A stretch of 27,692 bases of DNA, taken from Ruminococcus sp. UBA1394. GTDB taxonomy: Bacteria; Bacillota; Clostridia; Oscillospirales; Ruminococcaceae. Of the stretch, positions 13,037 through 21,626 are shown piece after piece (within the stretch, counting starts at the first letter, position 1; each line of letters starts with the position of its first letter). Made by a program: the position numbers and the translations under genes. The notes beneath the pieces are model-generated. The model worked only from the letters and a program-made list of their open reading frames with translations, was not told the origin of the DNA and did no database searches. Location of the stretch: contig DBQM01000057.1 in assembly GCA_002305725.1 (NCBI GenBank), positions 1 through 27,692 of the forward strand. Direction: 5' to 3'.

Positions 13037-14770
13037 ATGGGTATAAAGAAACCTCCGGAAATTTCGGAGTTTAAGGATACTTCAGCTGAGGAGTCAATAA
13101 ACGAGATAAAAAAGGGCATTGTTGAATTCGGCATGAAATCACTGGACAAAAACGACATAAAGTATCTGTCACAGACAGAGCTGCACTTTCCTGTAGTTTC
13201 TGTTCAGGATAAACATCATCTGATTGCTGTAAGCACAAAACGTTTTAGAGGTCTTGTATGGCTCTGTAGCTGGTTTGAGGTTGAGTCAGCGTACAGGGAC
13301 AAGAATAACGTGTACCGTGTAAGGCTGAGAATAAATGACAGAGCTGTTGAGGTCGATTACGATACATTATATCCGAAGGACATCACCAAACTTTCAAGAT
13401 ATGGTCTTATTATTAATTTTGACCATGCTGAAAGTCTGAGCAGATATATTTTCAGAATGATTGCAAAACTTGAAGTAAAGGAACAGTCCAACGGCATGGG
13501 CTTTATGATGCAGGGCGGACAACTGACATTCAGGGCATATGATGAAGAACCGCAGATACTCCAGTATACTGAAGGCATAACGTTGTCAGAGTACGTGGAA
13601 GGGCTAAACAGTCTGCTTACAAATACGGCTGTAATGTTCGCACTGTGCTGCAGCTGTGCTTCGCTTTTTCTTGCGTATTTAAGTATGAAATGCAGCATAG
13701 CACTGCAGTCATTCATAATTTCTTTCTACGGCAAGAGCACAACAGGCAAGAGCACATCACAGGCTTTAATGACATCAGTATTCACGAAGCCGGACGACAA
13801 GAAGATATACATTCCTTTTTTTGGCACACTTAATGCTATAGTGCGGAACCTGTCTCAGAAATATGGAATTCCCCAGCTGTTTGACGAGGCAACTGTTTCA
13901 TCGGGTCTGAATATGGAAAATCTGCTTTACACTATAACACTCGAGCAGGATAAGAGCAGATGCCGTAGTAATACAATGTTGGAAAAATCTGACACGTGGA
14001 AGCTGATTGCAATAACTTCCTCTGAAAACAGATTGCTTGCAGATAATCGTATGCATAACAAGGGGCTTGACGCTCGTCTGCTGAGTTTTGAACTGAAATT
14101 TACCGACAGCCGTGAACACAGTGACTTGATACATGAGTTCTGCGGCAAAAATTATGGCATTCTGGGCAAATCATTATCAGAATATCTTTTAGGTTCAGAG
14201 CCTGAAAAGATTGCTGAAATTTACGAAGAATGCAAGGAATTTATGAGAAATGCAATTGATGATGAATTGCGTTTCGACCTTACAGAAAGGCTTGTAAACG
14301 AGTATGCGCTCATTCTGATGTCTGCAAGGATTCTCAGTGATTTTGGCGTTAACATGGACACAGAGGGCATAACAGCCATTCTGACAGCAAATCACAATGA
14401 AACACGTGAGAGGACTGATATTGCTGACAAGTACTATCAGCATCTCGTAGCGTACGCAGTTACCCACCCATACATGGAAGGAATCAAGAAGGATGAAGCA
14501 AATAACTCTGTTGCATTTGTTGATGAGCTTTTCCTGAAAATTCTTGAAAATCACGGGGCTTCAAATCCCGACCTGGTCATAAGGGAACTTGATGCAGGAG
14601 GATATATTTTCAGACGTAAGAAAAACTCAATCAAGAACAGGCTTCGTTTCAACGATACACTTGTAAGTTGTTATGAAATTGTTCTGCCGAAGGACGATTC
14701 TGAATCCGATGACGGCTGTATGACGCTTGAATACGTACTTACACATTTTGAGGGGCTTGATGAATCATGA
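13037..14770 (+). CDS. DUF927-type ATPase, probable replicative helicase
   Basis: A 577-aa protein with an ATPase core of the DUF927 kind. Walker A FYGKSTTGKST lies at about 229-239, Walker B QLFDEAT at about 279-285, and a later polar motif AITSSENR fits sensor 1. In this family the module acts as a helicase with mobile-element primases and polymerases. The N-terminal ~190 residues may be an accessory domain; no primase signature is visible. A hydrophobic segment just before Walker A (about 200-225) is probably the buried first strand and helix, not a membrane span. AAAGGTG supports ATG 13037 over the GTG at 13025. Its stop overlaps the next start (ATGA). With the polymerase at 16618 it forms the replication core. 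Confidence 0.75.
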   Translation: MGIKKPPEISEFKDTSAEESINEIKKGIVEFGMKSLDKNDIKYLSQTELHFPVVSVQDKHHLIAVSTKRFRGLVWLCSWFEVESAYRDKNNVYRVRLRINDRAVEVDYDTLYPKDITKLSRYGLIINFDHAESLSRYIFRMIAKLEVKEQSNGMGFMMQGGQLTFRAYDEEPQILQYTEGITLSEYVEGLNSLLTNTAVMFALCCSCASLFLAYLSMKCSIALQSFIISFYGKSTTGKSTSQALMTSVFTKPDDKKIYIPFFGTLNAIVRNLSQKYGIPQLFDEATVSSGLNMENLLYTITLEQDKSRCRSNTMLEKSDTWKLIAITSSENRLLADNRMHNKGLDARLLSFELKFTDSREHSDLIHEFCGKNYGILGKSLSEYLLGSEPEKIAEIYEECKEFMRNAIDDELRFDLTERLVNEYALILMSARILSDFGVNMDTEGITAILTANHNETRERTDIADKYYQHLVAYAVTHPYMEGIKKDEANNSVAFVDELFLKILENHGASNPDLVIRELDAGGYIFRRKKNSIKNRLRFNDTLVSCYEIVLPKDDSESDDGCMTLEYVLTHFEGLDES

Positions 14771-14955
14771 AAGTAAAAGATTTTGAATTTAAAAGGGATT
14801 TCCTTAAACATATAAACTTTAAGAACGGTTATCATGTCTACACAGGCATGAAAACTGTATCAGATAAATCGGGGGAAGAACTTCCCGAAAGTGTAATAAA
14901 GCTGCTCTACAGAATATATGCAGAGTCAGTTAATAATGAAGAAACCGAAGTATAA
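14767..14955 (+). CDS. Unknown 62-aa protein coupled to the DUF927 gene
   Basis: A small charged protein (MKVKDFEFKRDFLKHINF ... ESVIKLLYRIYAES) whose start overlaps the DUF927 stop by four bases (ATGA), which indicates translational coupling. Helical at the C-terminus, acidic tail. No family recognised; probably an accessory to the helicase. Confidence 0.6.
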   Translation: MKVKDFEFKRDFLKHINFKNGYHVYTGMKTVSDKSGEELPESVIKLLYRIYAESVNNEETEV

Positions 14956-14970
14956 TAACACGAATATTTT

Positions 14971-14998
14971 GTCTGAAGGTGAGGAATCGCCTTCAGAC
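14971..14998 (+). promoter_or_regulatory. Intercistronic hairpin before recombinase B
   Basis: GTCTGAAGG (14971-14979) pairs perfectly with CCTTCAGAC (14990-14998) around a 10-base loop. An A/T-rich stretch with ATTTTT follows before the ribosome binding site GAAAGGG. Weak terminator or processing hairpin. Confidence 0.55.
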
Positions 14999-15030
14999 TA
15001 TATATAAATTTTTGAAAGGGATTTGATAGT

Positions 15031-16554
15031 ATGGCAAATATAAACAGTACAAAATACGCTAAAACATACCGCAGAATCAGTTCACACAATCAGGTCGGTA
15101 ATAACAGTTTAAATGCTCAGGAACAAGCAATCAAGCAATATGCAAAAGAGCATAATATAAAAATTGTTGGTGACTATGTGGATGTTGCTAAGAGTGGTAC
15201 ATCAGTTAAAAACAGAAGCGGATATCAGCAGATGATGAGTGATCTTGAGAAAAATCCTAAAGTGCAGTTTATACTGGTGCATAATCTGGATCGTCTCCAC
15301 AGAAACACACGTGAGCAGCTTAACATGATATATGAGCTTAAAGCCAGAGGCATAGGCATACTTACAGTAGGCGGACTTAACACACTGGACGAGGAATGTA
15401 TGTCAGAAATACTTGATGAATCCTGTCAGGCTGAGAAGTACTCTCGCAGGCTAAGCAAGGAAACAATGAAAGGGCTCAAAATCAATGCTGAGCAGATGTT
15501 ACACAATGGAGGGATTCCGCCGTATGGATATACAGTAGGACCGGATAAAAAACTCCATATTGATGAGTCAAAGGCTCCGGCAGTCAAAAGGATTTTTGAA
15601 ATGTATGCGGCTGGCATGAACTATCAGCAGATTATCAGGTGGCTTGATGATAACGGCTATAAAAATACAAAAGGCGGTTCATTTGTCAAGACTGCCATTA
15701 AAAGTATTCTTGAAAATGAAAAATACTGCGGTACTTATTTCTGGAACAAAAGGTCAGCTAAAGACTATCGTGGCATGAGAAACAACCATAAGCTGAAAGA
15801 TGACTACTACCGTGTTCCGGATGCGATTCCGGCTATTGTAAGTAAAGAATTATTCAATAAGGCTCAGGAAAGGCTTAAAGATAGTAAAAATAAAATCAGA
15901 AATCATAACGGTAAAAATTACTATCCTATGAACGGGAAGATATTCTGCAAAAAGTGCGGAAACAAGCTCAGTGGTCAGGTTCAGTACAGTAAAACCAACA
16001 AAAACAATGAGCCTGTGAAACAGTACAAATTTAGTTGTAAGTGTCCGGCAGTTAAGACAGTTAATGAGAAGTATCTTGATGATATGGTTATTTATGGGCT
16101 CAGAGAGTGCATATTTTCCTCTGCAAACATTAAAGAGATATTACAAAGGCTTAATGAATACAGCCAGTCTCAGAACAAGGAAATTGACCTCCAGATAAGT
16201 CTGTTAAATTCCGAGAAGGCAGAGCTTGAAAAAAGGCGTAAGAACCTTATGGATATTGTCAGCAAGGGGGAATACATACAGTCTATTGTTGATGAAATCA
16301 GGGACAAAGACGTGCAGATTGAAAAAATTTACAACAGAATCCGTGAATACGAGGCGTCAAAGAAAGTTTTCACAAAGGAAGACCTTGATTTCATAAGGAG
16401 CAAGTTTACAAGCTATGTCAGAGAGGAACGCAATGAAGATACTCTTGCTTTTCTTAATGATACTGTAGACAGGATAGAAATTGACGATAAAATCAGCGTG
16501 ATGCTGAAAAAGAACATCAGCGTGGACCGTGACACCAAGAAGATTTTCGGCTGA
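15031..16554 (+). CDS. Large serine recombinase B
   Basis: A 507-aa large serine recombinase of a different branch from A and C. The catalytic domain has YRRISSHNQ with Ser17 as nucleophile, LVHNLDRLHRNTREQL (about 85-101), and YSRRLSKETMKGL. The recombinase domain follows (GGIPPYGYTV ... NEKYCGTYFWNK), then a zinc ribbon (CKKCGNK ... CKCP, about 311-340) and a coiled coil (about 375-455). GAAAGGG precedes the ATG. It lies between the helicase and polymerase genes in the same direction and with the same hairpin-bounded spacing, so it seems part of the module, not a recent insertion. All catalytic features look intact. Confidence 0.92.
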   Translation: MANINSTKYAKTYRRISSHNQVGNNSLNAQEQAIKQYAKEHNIKIVGDYVDVAKSGTSVKNRSGYQQMMSDLEKNPKVQFILVHNLDRLHRNTREQLNMIYELKARGIGILTVGGLNTLDEECMSEILDESCQAEKYSRRLSKETMKGLKINAEQMLHNGGIPPYGYTVGPDKKLHIDESKAPAVKRIFEMYAAGMNYQQIIRWLDDNGYKNTKGGSFVKTAIKSILENEKYCGTYFWNKRSAKDYRGMRNNHKLKDDYYRVPDAIPAIVSKELFNKAQERLKDSKNKIRNHNGKNYYPMNGKIFCKKCGNKLSGQVQYSKTNKNNEPVKQYKFSCKCPAVKTVNEKYLDDMVIYGLRECIFSSANIKEILQRLNEYSQSQNKEIDLQISLLNSEKAELEKRRKNLMDIVSKGEYIQSIVDEIRDKDVQIEKIYNRIREYEASKKVFTKEDLDFIRSKFTSYVREERNEDTLAFLNDTVDRIEIDDKISVMLKKNISVDRDTKKIFG

Positions 16555-16563
16555 TAAAACAAG

Positions 16564-16588
16564 GGAGCAGCTGCACGGTGGCTGCTCC
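16564..16588 (+). promoter_or_regulatory. Intercistronic hairpin before the polymerase gene
   Basis: GGAGCAGC (16564-16571) pairs with GCTGCTCC (16581-16588) around a 9-base loop; AAAATTTATTTT follows. It begins 9 bases after the recombinase B stop. Weak terminator or mRNA processing element. Confidence 0.55.
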
Positions 16589-16617
16589 AAAATTTATTTT
16601 ATAAGGAGTTTTTTATT

Positions 16618-18582
16618 ATGAAACAGATTACAATCGATATTGAAACAGCATCAGATGAAAACATAAATACCTGTGGCGTTTACAGATACGCTGAATCGGA
16701 ATACTATGATTTACTGCTTGTTTCCTATTCAATTGACAATGGTCCGATAGCTACCTGTGATATTGCAAATGGTGAAAAACTGCCTGATGATGTACTGAAA
16801 GCACTTACAGATAGATCTGTCAGCAAGAAGGGATTTAACGTTAATTTTGAAAGGATATCTCTTTCGGTTTATCTTCGTAAAAATTACCCTGATTTACTGG
16901 ACTTTGATGATGCTGTCGGCAACTATATTGACCCAGTGTCATGGCAGTGTGATATGATTCATGGAAGATATCTTGGCATGATGTCAAGTCTTGAAGATAT
17001 GGCAAAGCTTTTAAGGCTCAAGGAAAAGAAAATGTCAGAGGGCAAGGAGCTTATAAAGACGTTCTGTATACTTCAGGAGAATAAAAAAGGAGAATTACAG
17101 TTTCTTGAAAAATCGGATGCTCCAAAACAGTGGAAAAAATTCAAAGAGTATAACAGACGTGATGTTGAAGTTGAAATGAAAATACAGCGTTATCTTTCTG
17201 AAATTCCAGTACCTGAATTCATTTGGAATGAATTTTACATTGACCAGCGTGTAAATGACAAGGGAATCCTCGTGGATACAGGTTTTGTGGCAAAGGCTGT
17301 GGAACTTGATAAGAAGGTAAAGGATGAACTTTTACCCAGACTAAAAGAATTAACGCAGCTTGATAACCCGAACTCTCCGGCTCAGATGAAAGAATGGCTT
17401 ATGTGCAGAGGAATCGAAGCTGAATCCCTTGACAAGAAGTCAGTCCAGAAAATATCTGAAACAGTTTCAGATGATGTTAAGGAAGTCCTAAGACTGTATC
17501 AGCAACTGTCCAAATCCTCGGTGAGCAAATACAGTGCGATGCTTAATGCAGTCTGCAAAGATAACAGGGCAAGAGGAATGTTCAGCTTTTACGGAGCAAA
17601 CAAAACAGGCAGATTTGCCGGACGTCTTATACAGCTGCAGAATCTTCCTCAGAATCATCTTGACAACCTTGCAGAGCTGAAAGGTCTGATAAGGGCAGGG
17701 GAGTTTGAGGCTGTAAAAGAGAGCAATGAAGATGCTCCTGACGTGCTTTCTCAACTCATACGCACAGCATTTATACCTCCGGAGGGTAAGAAGTATATAG
17801 TAGCTGACTTTTCGGCAATTGAGGCTCGTGTCATTGCATGGCTCGCAGATGAAAAATGGAGAATACAGGCATTTGCAAACGGTGAGGACATATACTGTGC
17901 CTCTGCTTCAAAGATGTTCGGTGTTCCTGTTGAGAAGAATGGAGTAAACGGATATTTAAGACAGAAAGGAAAGATTGCTGAACTTGCCTGTGGCTACGGC
18001 GGTTCAATCGGTGCAATCAAGGCTATGGGAGGTACAGAACTAAAGCTTACTGATGATGAACTTTACTCACTTGTTGACGACTGGAGAAAATCTTCTCCTA
18101 ACATAGTAAAATTCTGGGGAGATGTGCAGTCAGTGGCTGAAAAGGTCATTACAGACAGAAGCAGTATGACTCTGGGCAGATTAAAGTTTTCTTATGAATC
18201 CGGAATCTTTTTTATAGAGCTGCCTTCAGAACGCAGACTTGCATATGTAAGACCAAAGGTTGAAAAGAATGAGGACGGCAAGAGAATAATCACCTATGAG
18301 GGCGTTGGTGAAAGCAGGAAATGGTTAAGGCTTGAGACATATGGTCCTAAACTCGTTGAGAATATAACCCAGGGGATTGCCAGAGACCTGTTAATGTACT
18401 CAATGACAACAATGCAGAATACGGCTATAGTGGGTCATGTACACGATGAAATTATTGTGGAGTGTGATATGGACGTTACTGTCCAGCAGGTGTGCAGTCT
18501 TATGGAAAAGACTCCTGACTGGGCTGATGGTTTGCTACTCCGTGCTGATGGGTATGAGTGTGAGTTTTATATGAAGAAATAA
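16618..18582 (+). CDS. Family A DNA polymerase, phage type with 3'-5' exonuclease
   Basis: A 654-aa DNA polymerase I-like enzyme without the 5' nuclease domain, the usual size for phage and mobile-element versions. The 3'-5' exonuclease landmarks are TIDIETAS at the N-terminus (Asp/Glu metal ligands), GFNVNFER, and YNRRDVEVE (near 180). Polymerase motif A is VADFSAIEARV (about 396-406), motif B is RQKGKIAELACGYGG (about 446-460), and motif C is VGHVHDEIIVE (about 605-615). AAGGAG precedes the ATG. The gene ends the replication block and is followed by a strong terminator. It likely copies the element's own DNA together with the DUF927 helicase. Confidence 0.95.
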   Translation: MKQITIDIETASDENINTCGVYRYAESEYYDLLLVSYSIDNGPIATCDIANGEKLPDDVLKALTDRSVSKKGFNVNFERISLSVYLRKNYPDLLDFDDAVGNYIDPVSWQCDMIHGRYLGMMSSLEDMAKLLRLKEKKMSEGKELIKTFCILQENKKGELQFLEKSDAPKQWKKFKEYNRRDVEVEMKIQRYLSEIPVPEFIWNEFYIDQRVNDKGILVDTGFVAKAVELDKKVKDELLPRLKELTQLDNPNSPAQMKEWLMCRGIEAESLDKKSVQKISETVSDDVKEVLRLYQQLSKSSVSKYSAMLNAVCKDNRARGMFSFYGANKTGRFAGRLIQLQNLPQNHLDNLAELKGLIRAGEFEAVKESNEDAPDVLSQLIRTAFIPPEGKKYIVADFSAIEARVIAWLADEKWRIQAFANGEDIYCASASKMFGVPVEKNGVNGYLRQKGKIAELACGYGGSIGAIKAMGGTELKLTDDELYSLVDDWRKSSPNIVKFWGDVQSVAEKVITDRSSMTLGRLKFSYESGIFFIELPSERRLAYVRPKVEKNEDGKRIITYEGVGESRKWLRLETYGPKLVENITQGIARDLLMYSMTTMQNTAIVGHVHDEIIVECDMDVTVQQVCSLMEKTPDWADGLLLRADGYECEFYMKK

Positions 18583-18588
18583 ATTAAG

Positions 18589-18628
18589 GCGGAACAACTT
18601 TTAAAAGGGTTGTTCTGCTATTTTTTTT
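18589..18628 (+). terminator. Strong terminator after the DNA polymerase gene
   Basis: GCGGAACAAC (18589-18598) pairs with GTTGTTCTGC (18609-18618), extended by further pairs, followed by TATTTTTTTT. It marks the end of the replication transcription unit. Confidence 0.88.
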
Positions 18629-18712
18629 GATATTGGTATGTAAAAATAACTAAAGTATATAGTACTATCTTAGTATGAATCAACAAGAAGTTGCGAATTT
18701 GGTTTAATATCA

Positions 18713-18741
18713 TTGACAAACTTCAAAAATAGATGTATACT
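18713..18741 (+). promoter_or_regulatory. Consensus sigma-A promoter of the XRE regulator
   Basis: TTGACA (18713-18718), 17-base spacer, TATACT (18736-18741). The predicted start near 18748 lies downstream of the only in-frame ATG (18733), which decides against that ATG as the start codon for this transcript. Confidence 0.8.
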
Positions 18742-18777
18742 AAAGGTAGAATCAATAATATTCGGGAGGTGTCTGAT

Positions 18778-18999
18778 ATAAAAATAAGTTACAAGAAATT
18801 GTGGATACTGCTGATTGAAAAAGAAATATCTCCTGCAACGCTGCGAAAGGATCTGAATATCGCAACAGGTACTATGACAAAGCTGCGTAAAAATGAGGAA
18901 GTGGCTCTGTCCGTACTTCTGCGGATTTGCGAGTATCTGGATTGTAATATAGGGGATATATGTGATGCGGTTCAAACAGATATAGGCGGGAACTTATAA
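18778..18999 (+). CDS. XRE/Cro-type HTH regulator with AUA at the expected start codon
   Basis: About 73 residues of a single-domain HTH protein: ISYKKLWILLIEKEISPATLRKDLNIATGTMTKL, then LLRICEYLDCNIGDICDAV, the layout of small XRE repressors. Relatives typically begin M-K-(I/V/A)-S-Y-K-K-L-W; here the codon in the Met place is ATA (18778-18780), 8 bases after the strong GGGAGG site (18764-18769). The in-frame ATG at 18733 lies within the promoter spacer, and the GTG at 18769 lies inside the ribosome binding site. Either AUA is used as a rare start or the ATG was lost by a G-to-A change. A longer product from 18733 would need an upstream promoter. It probably regulates itself or nearby genes. 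Confidence 0.65.
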   Translation: MKISYKKLWILLIEKEISPATLRKDLNIATGTMTKLRKNEEVALSVLLRICEYLDCNIGDICDAVQTDIGGNL

Positions 19000-19045
19000 C
19001 TCCGTTAATGCTTTTTACTAAATATGAAGATAGGAGTGAATATGT

Positions 19046-19303
19046 ATGAAATGGCAACCCATAAGAAATAAAGATTACAGTTCTCGTGATACTTACTGTA
19101 AAGGTGAATGTCCAATATTTATTGAAAGTGCAACACTTTCTATTCACCTTAATGGCAAACAAAGAAGCAAGTACGATTTGCAGTCTACCTTTACTCCTCA
19201 CATTAAAGAATGTAGTTTGTTGAAAGAAAAAAATGATAAGGATACATCATGTATGCTGTCATGTCCAATTTTCGAAGCATATAAGAATAGTCATGATTAT
19301 TAA
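19046..19303 (+). CDS. Unknown 85-aa cysteine-rich protein
   Basis: An 85-aa protein with two similar Cys motifs, CKGECPIF (about 18-25) and CMLSCPIFEAY (about 69-79), plus ECSLL in between. Five Cys and several His residues could bind a metal; the repeated C-x3-C-P-I-F suggests a duplicated knuckle. AGGAG at 19032-19036 lies 9 bases before the ATG. It follows the XRE gene by 46 bases and may share its promoter. No known family. Confidence 0.6.
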   Translation: MKWQPIRNKDYSSRDTYCKGECPIFIESATLSIHLNGKQRSKYDLQSTFTPHIKECSLLKEKNDKDTSCMLSCPIFEAYKNSHDY

Positions 19304-19330
19304 GCGGCAGTGCAGAAAGAAGTGAGAGTT

Positions 19331-20059
19331 ATGCCATTTTGTATATACTGTGGTCATCAGTTAGCTGACGATGCAAAATTCTGTTCTGAGTGTGGAAAAA
19401 CAACAAATATATCCAATCAAAACACTCAGAGAAAAACAGTCTATGACGGCGAGATACATAAATGTCCAAATTGCGGAGAAATATTAAATTCATTTGCTTC
19501 AAATTGTGCTTCTTGTGGATACGAATTGCGTGATGCAAAGAATTCAAATGCTATTAGAGAGTTTGCTTTAAAATTAGAACAAATAGAGAATAGTCGAAAT
19601 GTTAGTGCTAATGGCTTTTCAGGGTTAAAAAATAAAATAAACCAACTTTCAAGTGTTAATCCTATGGATGAGCAAAAAATATCTTTAATAAGAAGTTTTG
19701 TTATTCCAAATACCAAAGAAGATATTTATGAATTTATGATTCTTGCGTCATCCAATATCGATTTAAAACTATATGGGTTTGCCTATAGTAGCAGTCAATT
19801 CCAAGGTATGATGGCAACATCTCAAAGAGCCATTTCTGATGCTTGGCTTGCAAAATTTGAACAAGCGTATCGAAAAGCTCAACTTCTATTTATTGAAAGT
19901 CAAGAACTCTTGAGTATCGAGGAACTTTATGAACGTAAGATGAAAGAAATACAAAAGAAAAAAAGGCAACTCCCAATGTTTTTTATATTTGGTTTCGGAG
20001 GAGCGTTGCTATTGGTGTTACTAATTTGGATACTTGTATTTTTAACAGATGCAATGTGA
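19331..20059 (+). CDS. Double zinc-ribbon protein with C-terminal membrane anchor
   Basis: A 242-aa protein. Ribbon 1 is C4/C7 and C18/C21 (FCIYCGHQLADDAKFCSECGK). Ribbon 2 follows at about 45-66 (CPNCGE ... CASCGYEL). The middle (70-210) is helical and partly coiled-coil, and residues ~214-238 are a strong transmembrane span (MFFIFGFGGALLLVLLIWILVFL) near the C-terminus. The ATG at 19331 gives the expected MPFCIYCG start. This layout, next to an SPFH-GYF2 gene, recalls the Bacillus subtilis YdjG/YdjH/YdjI membrane-stress proteins that work with PspA. A membrane-associated stress or scaffold role is inferred from that parallel. Confidence 0.7.
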   Translation: MPFCIYCGHQLADDAKFCSECGKTTNISNQNTQRKTVYDGEIHKCPNCGEILNSFASNCASCGYELRDAKNSNAIREFALKLEQIENSRNVSANGFSGLKNKINQLSSVNPMDEQKISLIRSFVIPNTKEDIYEFMILASSNIDLKLYGFAYSSSQFQGMMATSQRAISDAWLAKFEQAYRKAQLLFIESQELLSIEELYERKMKEIQKKKRQLPMFFIFGFGGALLLVLLIWILVFLTDAM

Positions 20060-20076
20060 TTTGAAAGGAGTTTATT

Positions 20077-21447
20077 ATGGCTTTATTCAATAAAAACAAC
20101 CGCAAAGGTGGATTCATGGACGAAATCCGCTGTGATGAACCATCATATCTTATCTGGAAATGGCATCCTTCTGGCGTTCAGTCAGGTACAGGTAATCGTG
20201 AAACCGCTATCCGCTGGGGTTCGTCACTAAGAGTCAAAGATGGCGAAGTAGCTGTATTTGTTTACAAGCAAAAAAATGGAATCATGCAGGATTTCATTGA
20301 AGGTCCTTTTGACCAGATTATAAAAACTGCAAATTTCCCTGTTCTTGCAAGTATTGTCGGTCTTGCTTATGAGGGTGGTACTCCATTTCAGGCAGAAGTA
20401 TATTTTATCAATATTGCTCGAATTATTCAGGTAAAATTTGCTGTACCGTTCTTTGATGTATATGACCCGAGATTTGCAGATTTTGGTGTACCTGTTGCTG
20501 TTAGGGGTACTGTAAGCTTTCAAATTTCTGATTACAGAGAATTTATTAAACTACATAGGCTCAGCAGTTTTAATCTTGATGATTTTCAGAAGCAGATTCG
20601 TGACGCTGTCAGCCGATATGTAAAAGATACTGTTGCTAATGTTCCTGCGGCTAATAATATTCCTGTCATTCAAATTGAAAGTAAGACTGCATTGATTAAC
20701 GATACGATAGAGTATGACATAAGTGAACGTTTGAAAGAAACATTCGGCGTTACTGTTTCAGGTGTTGATATCGGGGTAATTGAGATTGATAAAACAAGTG
20801 ACGGATATGCCAGACTCATGGCTGTTACTCAGAATGTTACTACTGCTACAGTTGAAGCACAAACTGCTGCAAACATCAAAAATATTCATGATAAGCAGCG
20901 TATTGAAGCTGAAAATTATGAGGAAACCCTGCGGATTCAGCGTGAAGAAGCACAGTATGCACAGCATAAGCAGACACAGAGTGCAAACTTTGCTGCATTC
21001 CAGACAGAAAAACAGGCTGAGGTCGGTATTGCCGGTGCAAATGCGTTAGGGCAAATGGGCGCTAATGGTGCTGGGAGTGTGGATTTAGGAGGTAGTGGAG
21101 CAGGCTTTAATCCTGCTGCAATGATGGCAGGCATGGCTCTTGGCGGTGCTGTCGGCCAGAATATGGCAGGCATGATGAATAATATGATGTCTGGAATGAG
21201 TCAACAAACTACTTCGGGAACAACACCTCCGCCTGTTCCAACAGCTACATATCATGTTGCAGTTAATGGTCAGGCTACCGGACCGTTTGATATAAATACA
21301 TTAAAAAATATGGCGTTAGCAGGACAGTTTATTTCTGATAGCCTGGTATGGAAATTAGGAATGGCTGAATGGGTTAAAGCAGGAGTTGTTGAGGATCTGA
21401 AAGAAGTGCTTTATAACACTATGCCGCCTGTACCATCAATGGAATAA
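20077..21447 (+). CDS. SPFH-domain protein with C-terminal GYF_2 domain (YdjI-like)
   Basis: A 456-aa protein. Residues 25-260 form an SPFH/band 7-type domain of the virion-core/YdjI branch (RWGSSLRVKDGEVAVFVYKQ, then GVPVAVRGTVSFQI). It is followed by a Gln/Glu/Ala-rich helix (about 270-325) and a Gly/Met/Ala-rich linker (about 335-385). The GYF_2 domain is at about 392-445 (YHVAVNGQATGPFDINTLKN ... LVWKLGMAEW). There is no N-terminal membrane helix, as in YdjI. AAAGGAG precedes the ATG. It starts 17 bases after the zinc-ribbon membrane protein, so the two are co-expressed. Such proteins oligomerise at membranes and recruit partners; the role in this element is unknown. Confidence 0.85.
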   Translation: MALFNKNNRKGGFMDEIRCDEPSYLIWKWHPSGVQSGTGNRETAIRWGSSLRVKDGEVAVFVYKQKNGIMQDFIEGPFDQIIKTANFPVLASIVGLAYEGGTPFQAEVYFINIARIIQVKFAVPFFDVYDPRFADFGVPVAVRGTVSFQISDYREFIKLHRLSSFNLDDFQKQIRDAVSRYVKDTVANVPAANNIPVIQIESKTALINDTIEYDISERLKETFGVTVSGVDIGVIEIDKTSDGYARLMAVTQNVTTATVEAQTAANIKNIHDKQRIEAENYEETLRIQREEAQYAQHKQTQSANFAAFQTEKQAEVGIAGANALGQMGANGAGSVDLGGSGAGFNPAAMMAGMALGGAVGQNMAGMMNNMMSGMSQQTTSGTTPPPVPTATYHVAVNGQATGPFDINTLKNMALAGQFISDSLVWKLGMAEWVKAGVVEDLKEVLYNTMPPVPSME

Positions 21448-21462
21448 TAAAGGAGAACAAAA

Positions 21463-21582
21463 ATGATCAAATGCTCAAAATGCAATGCAGAATTATCAGA
21501 TGATACAAAATTCTGCTCATATTGTGGCACTAAGATTGAGACACCTCCATCTGGTGCAAAAATCCTCCCATTCTTTATATAG
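21463..21582 (+). CDS. 39-aa zinc-ribbon peptide, probably truncated
   Basis: AGGAG at 21451-21455 precedes ATG 21463. The peptide MIKCSKCNAELSDDTKFCSYC is a complete zinc ribbon (C4/C7, C18/C21) followed by a short Pro-rich tail. The frame ends in TAG TGA in tandem (21580-21585). Such ribbons usually begin longer membrane or scaffold proteins, so this may be the remnant of one, or a free ribbon that pairs with the SPFH protein. It lies between the SPFH and restriction genes. Confidence 0.5.
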   Translation: MIKCSKCNAELSDDTKFCSYCGTKIETPPSGAKILPFFI

Positions 21583-21626
21583 TGATAAAATATAGCTGTT
21601 TTTGATATAGAAATGAAGGTGTACAT

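Noticed and set aside
13620..13720. Transmembrane span in the DUF927 protein
   Set aside because: The hydrophobic stretch lies immediately before the Walker A motif and is better explained as buried core of the ATPase fold.
15031..16554. Recombinase B as a recent insertion splitting the replication operon
   Set aside because: No target duplication or interrupted gene is visible; it has the same spacing, hairpin and ribosome-site style as its neighbours.
18649..18674. Palindrome with ACTAA/TTAGT arms upstream of the XRE promoter, possible operator
   Set aside because: Only the outer arms match well, and such AT-rich inverted repeats are common by chance.
9831..21582. Amber (TAG) recoding of the whole element
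   Set aside because: Other large genes contain no in-frame TAG, no suppressor tRNA is visible, and low TAG use is normal in low-GC DNA.
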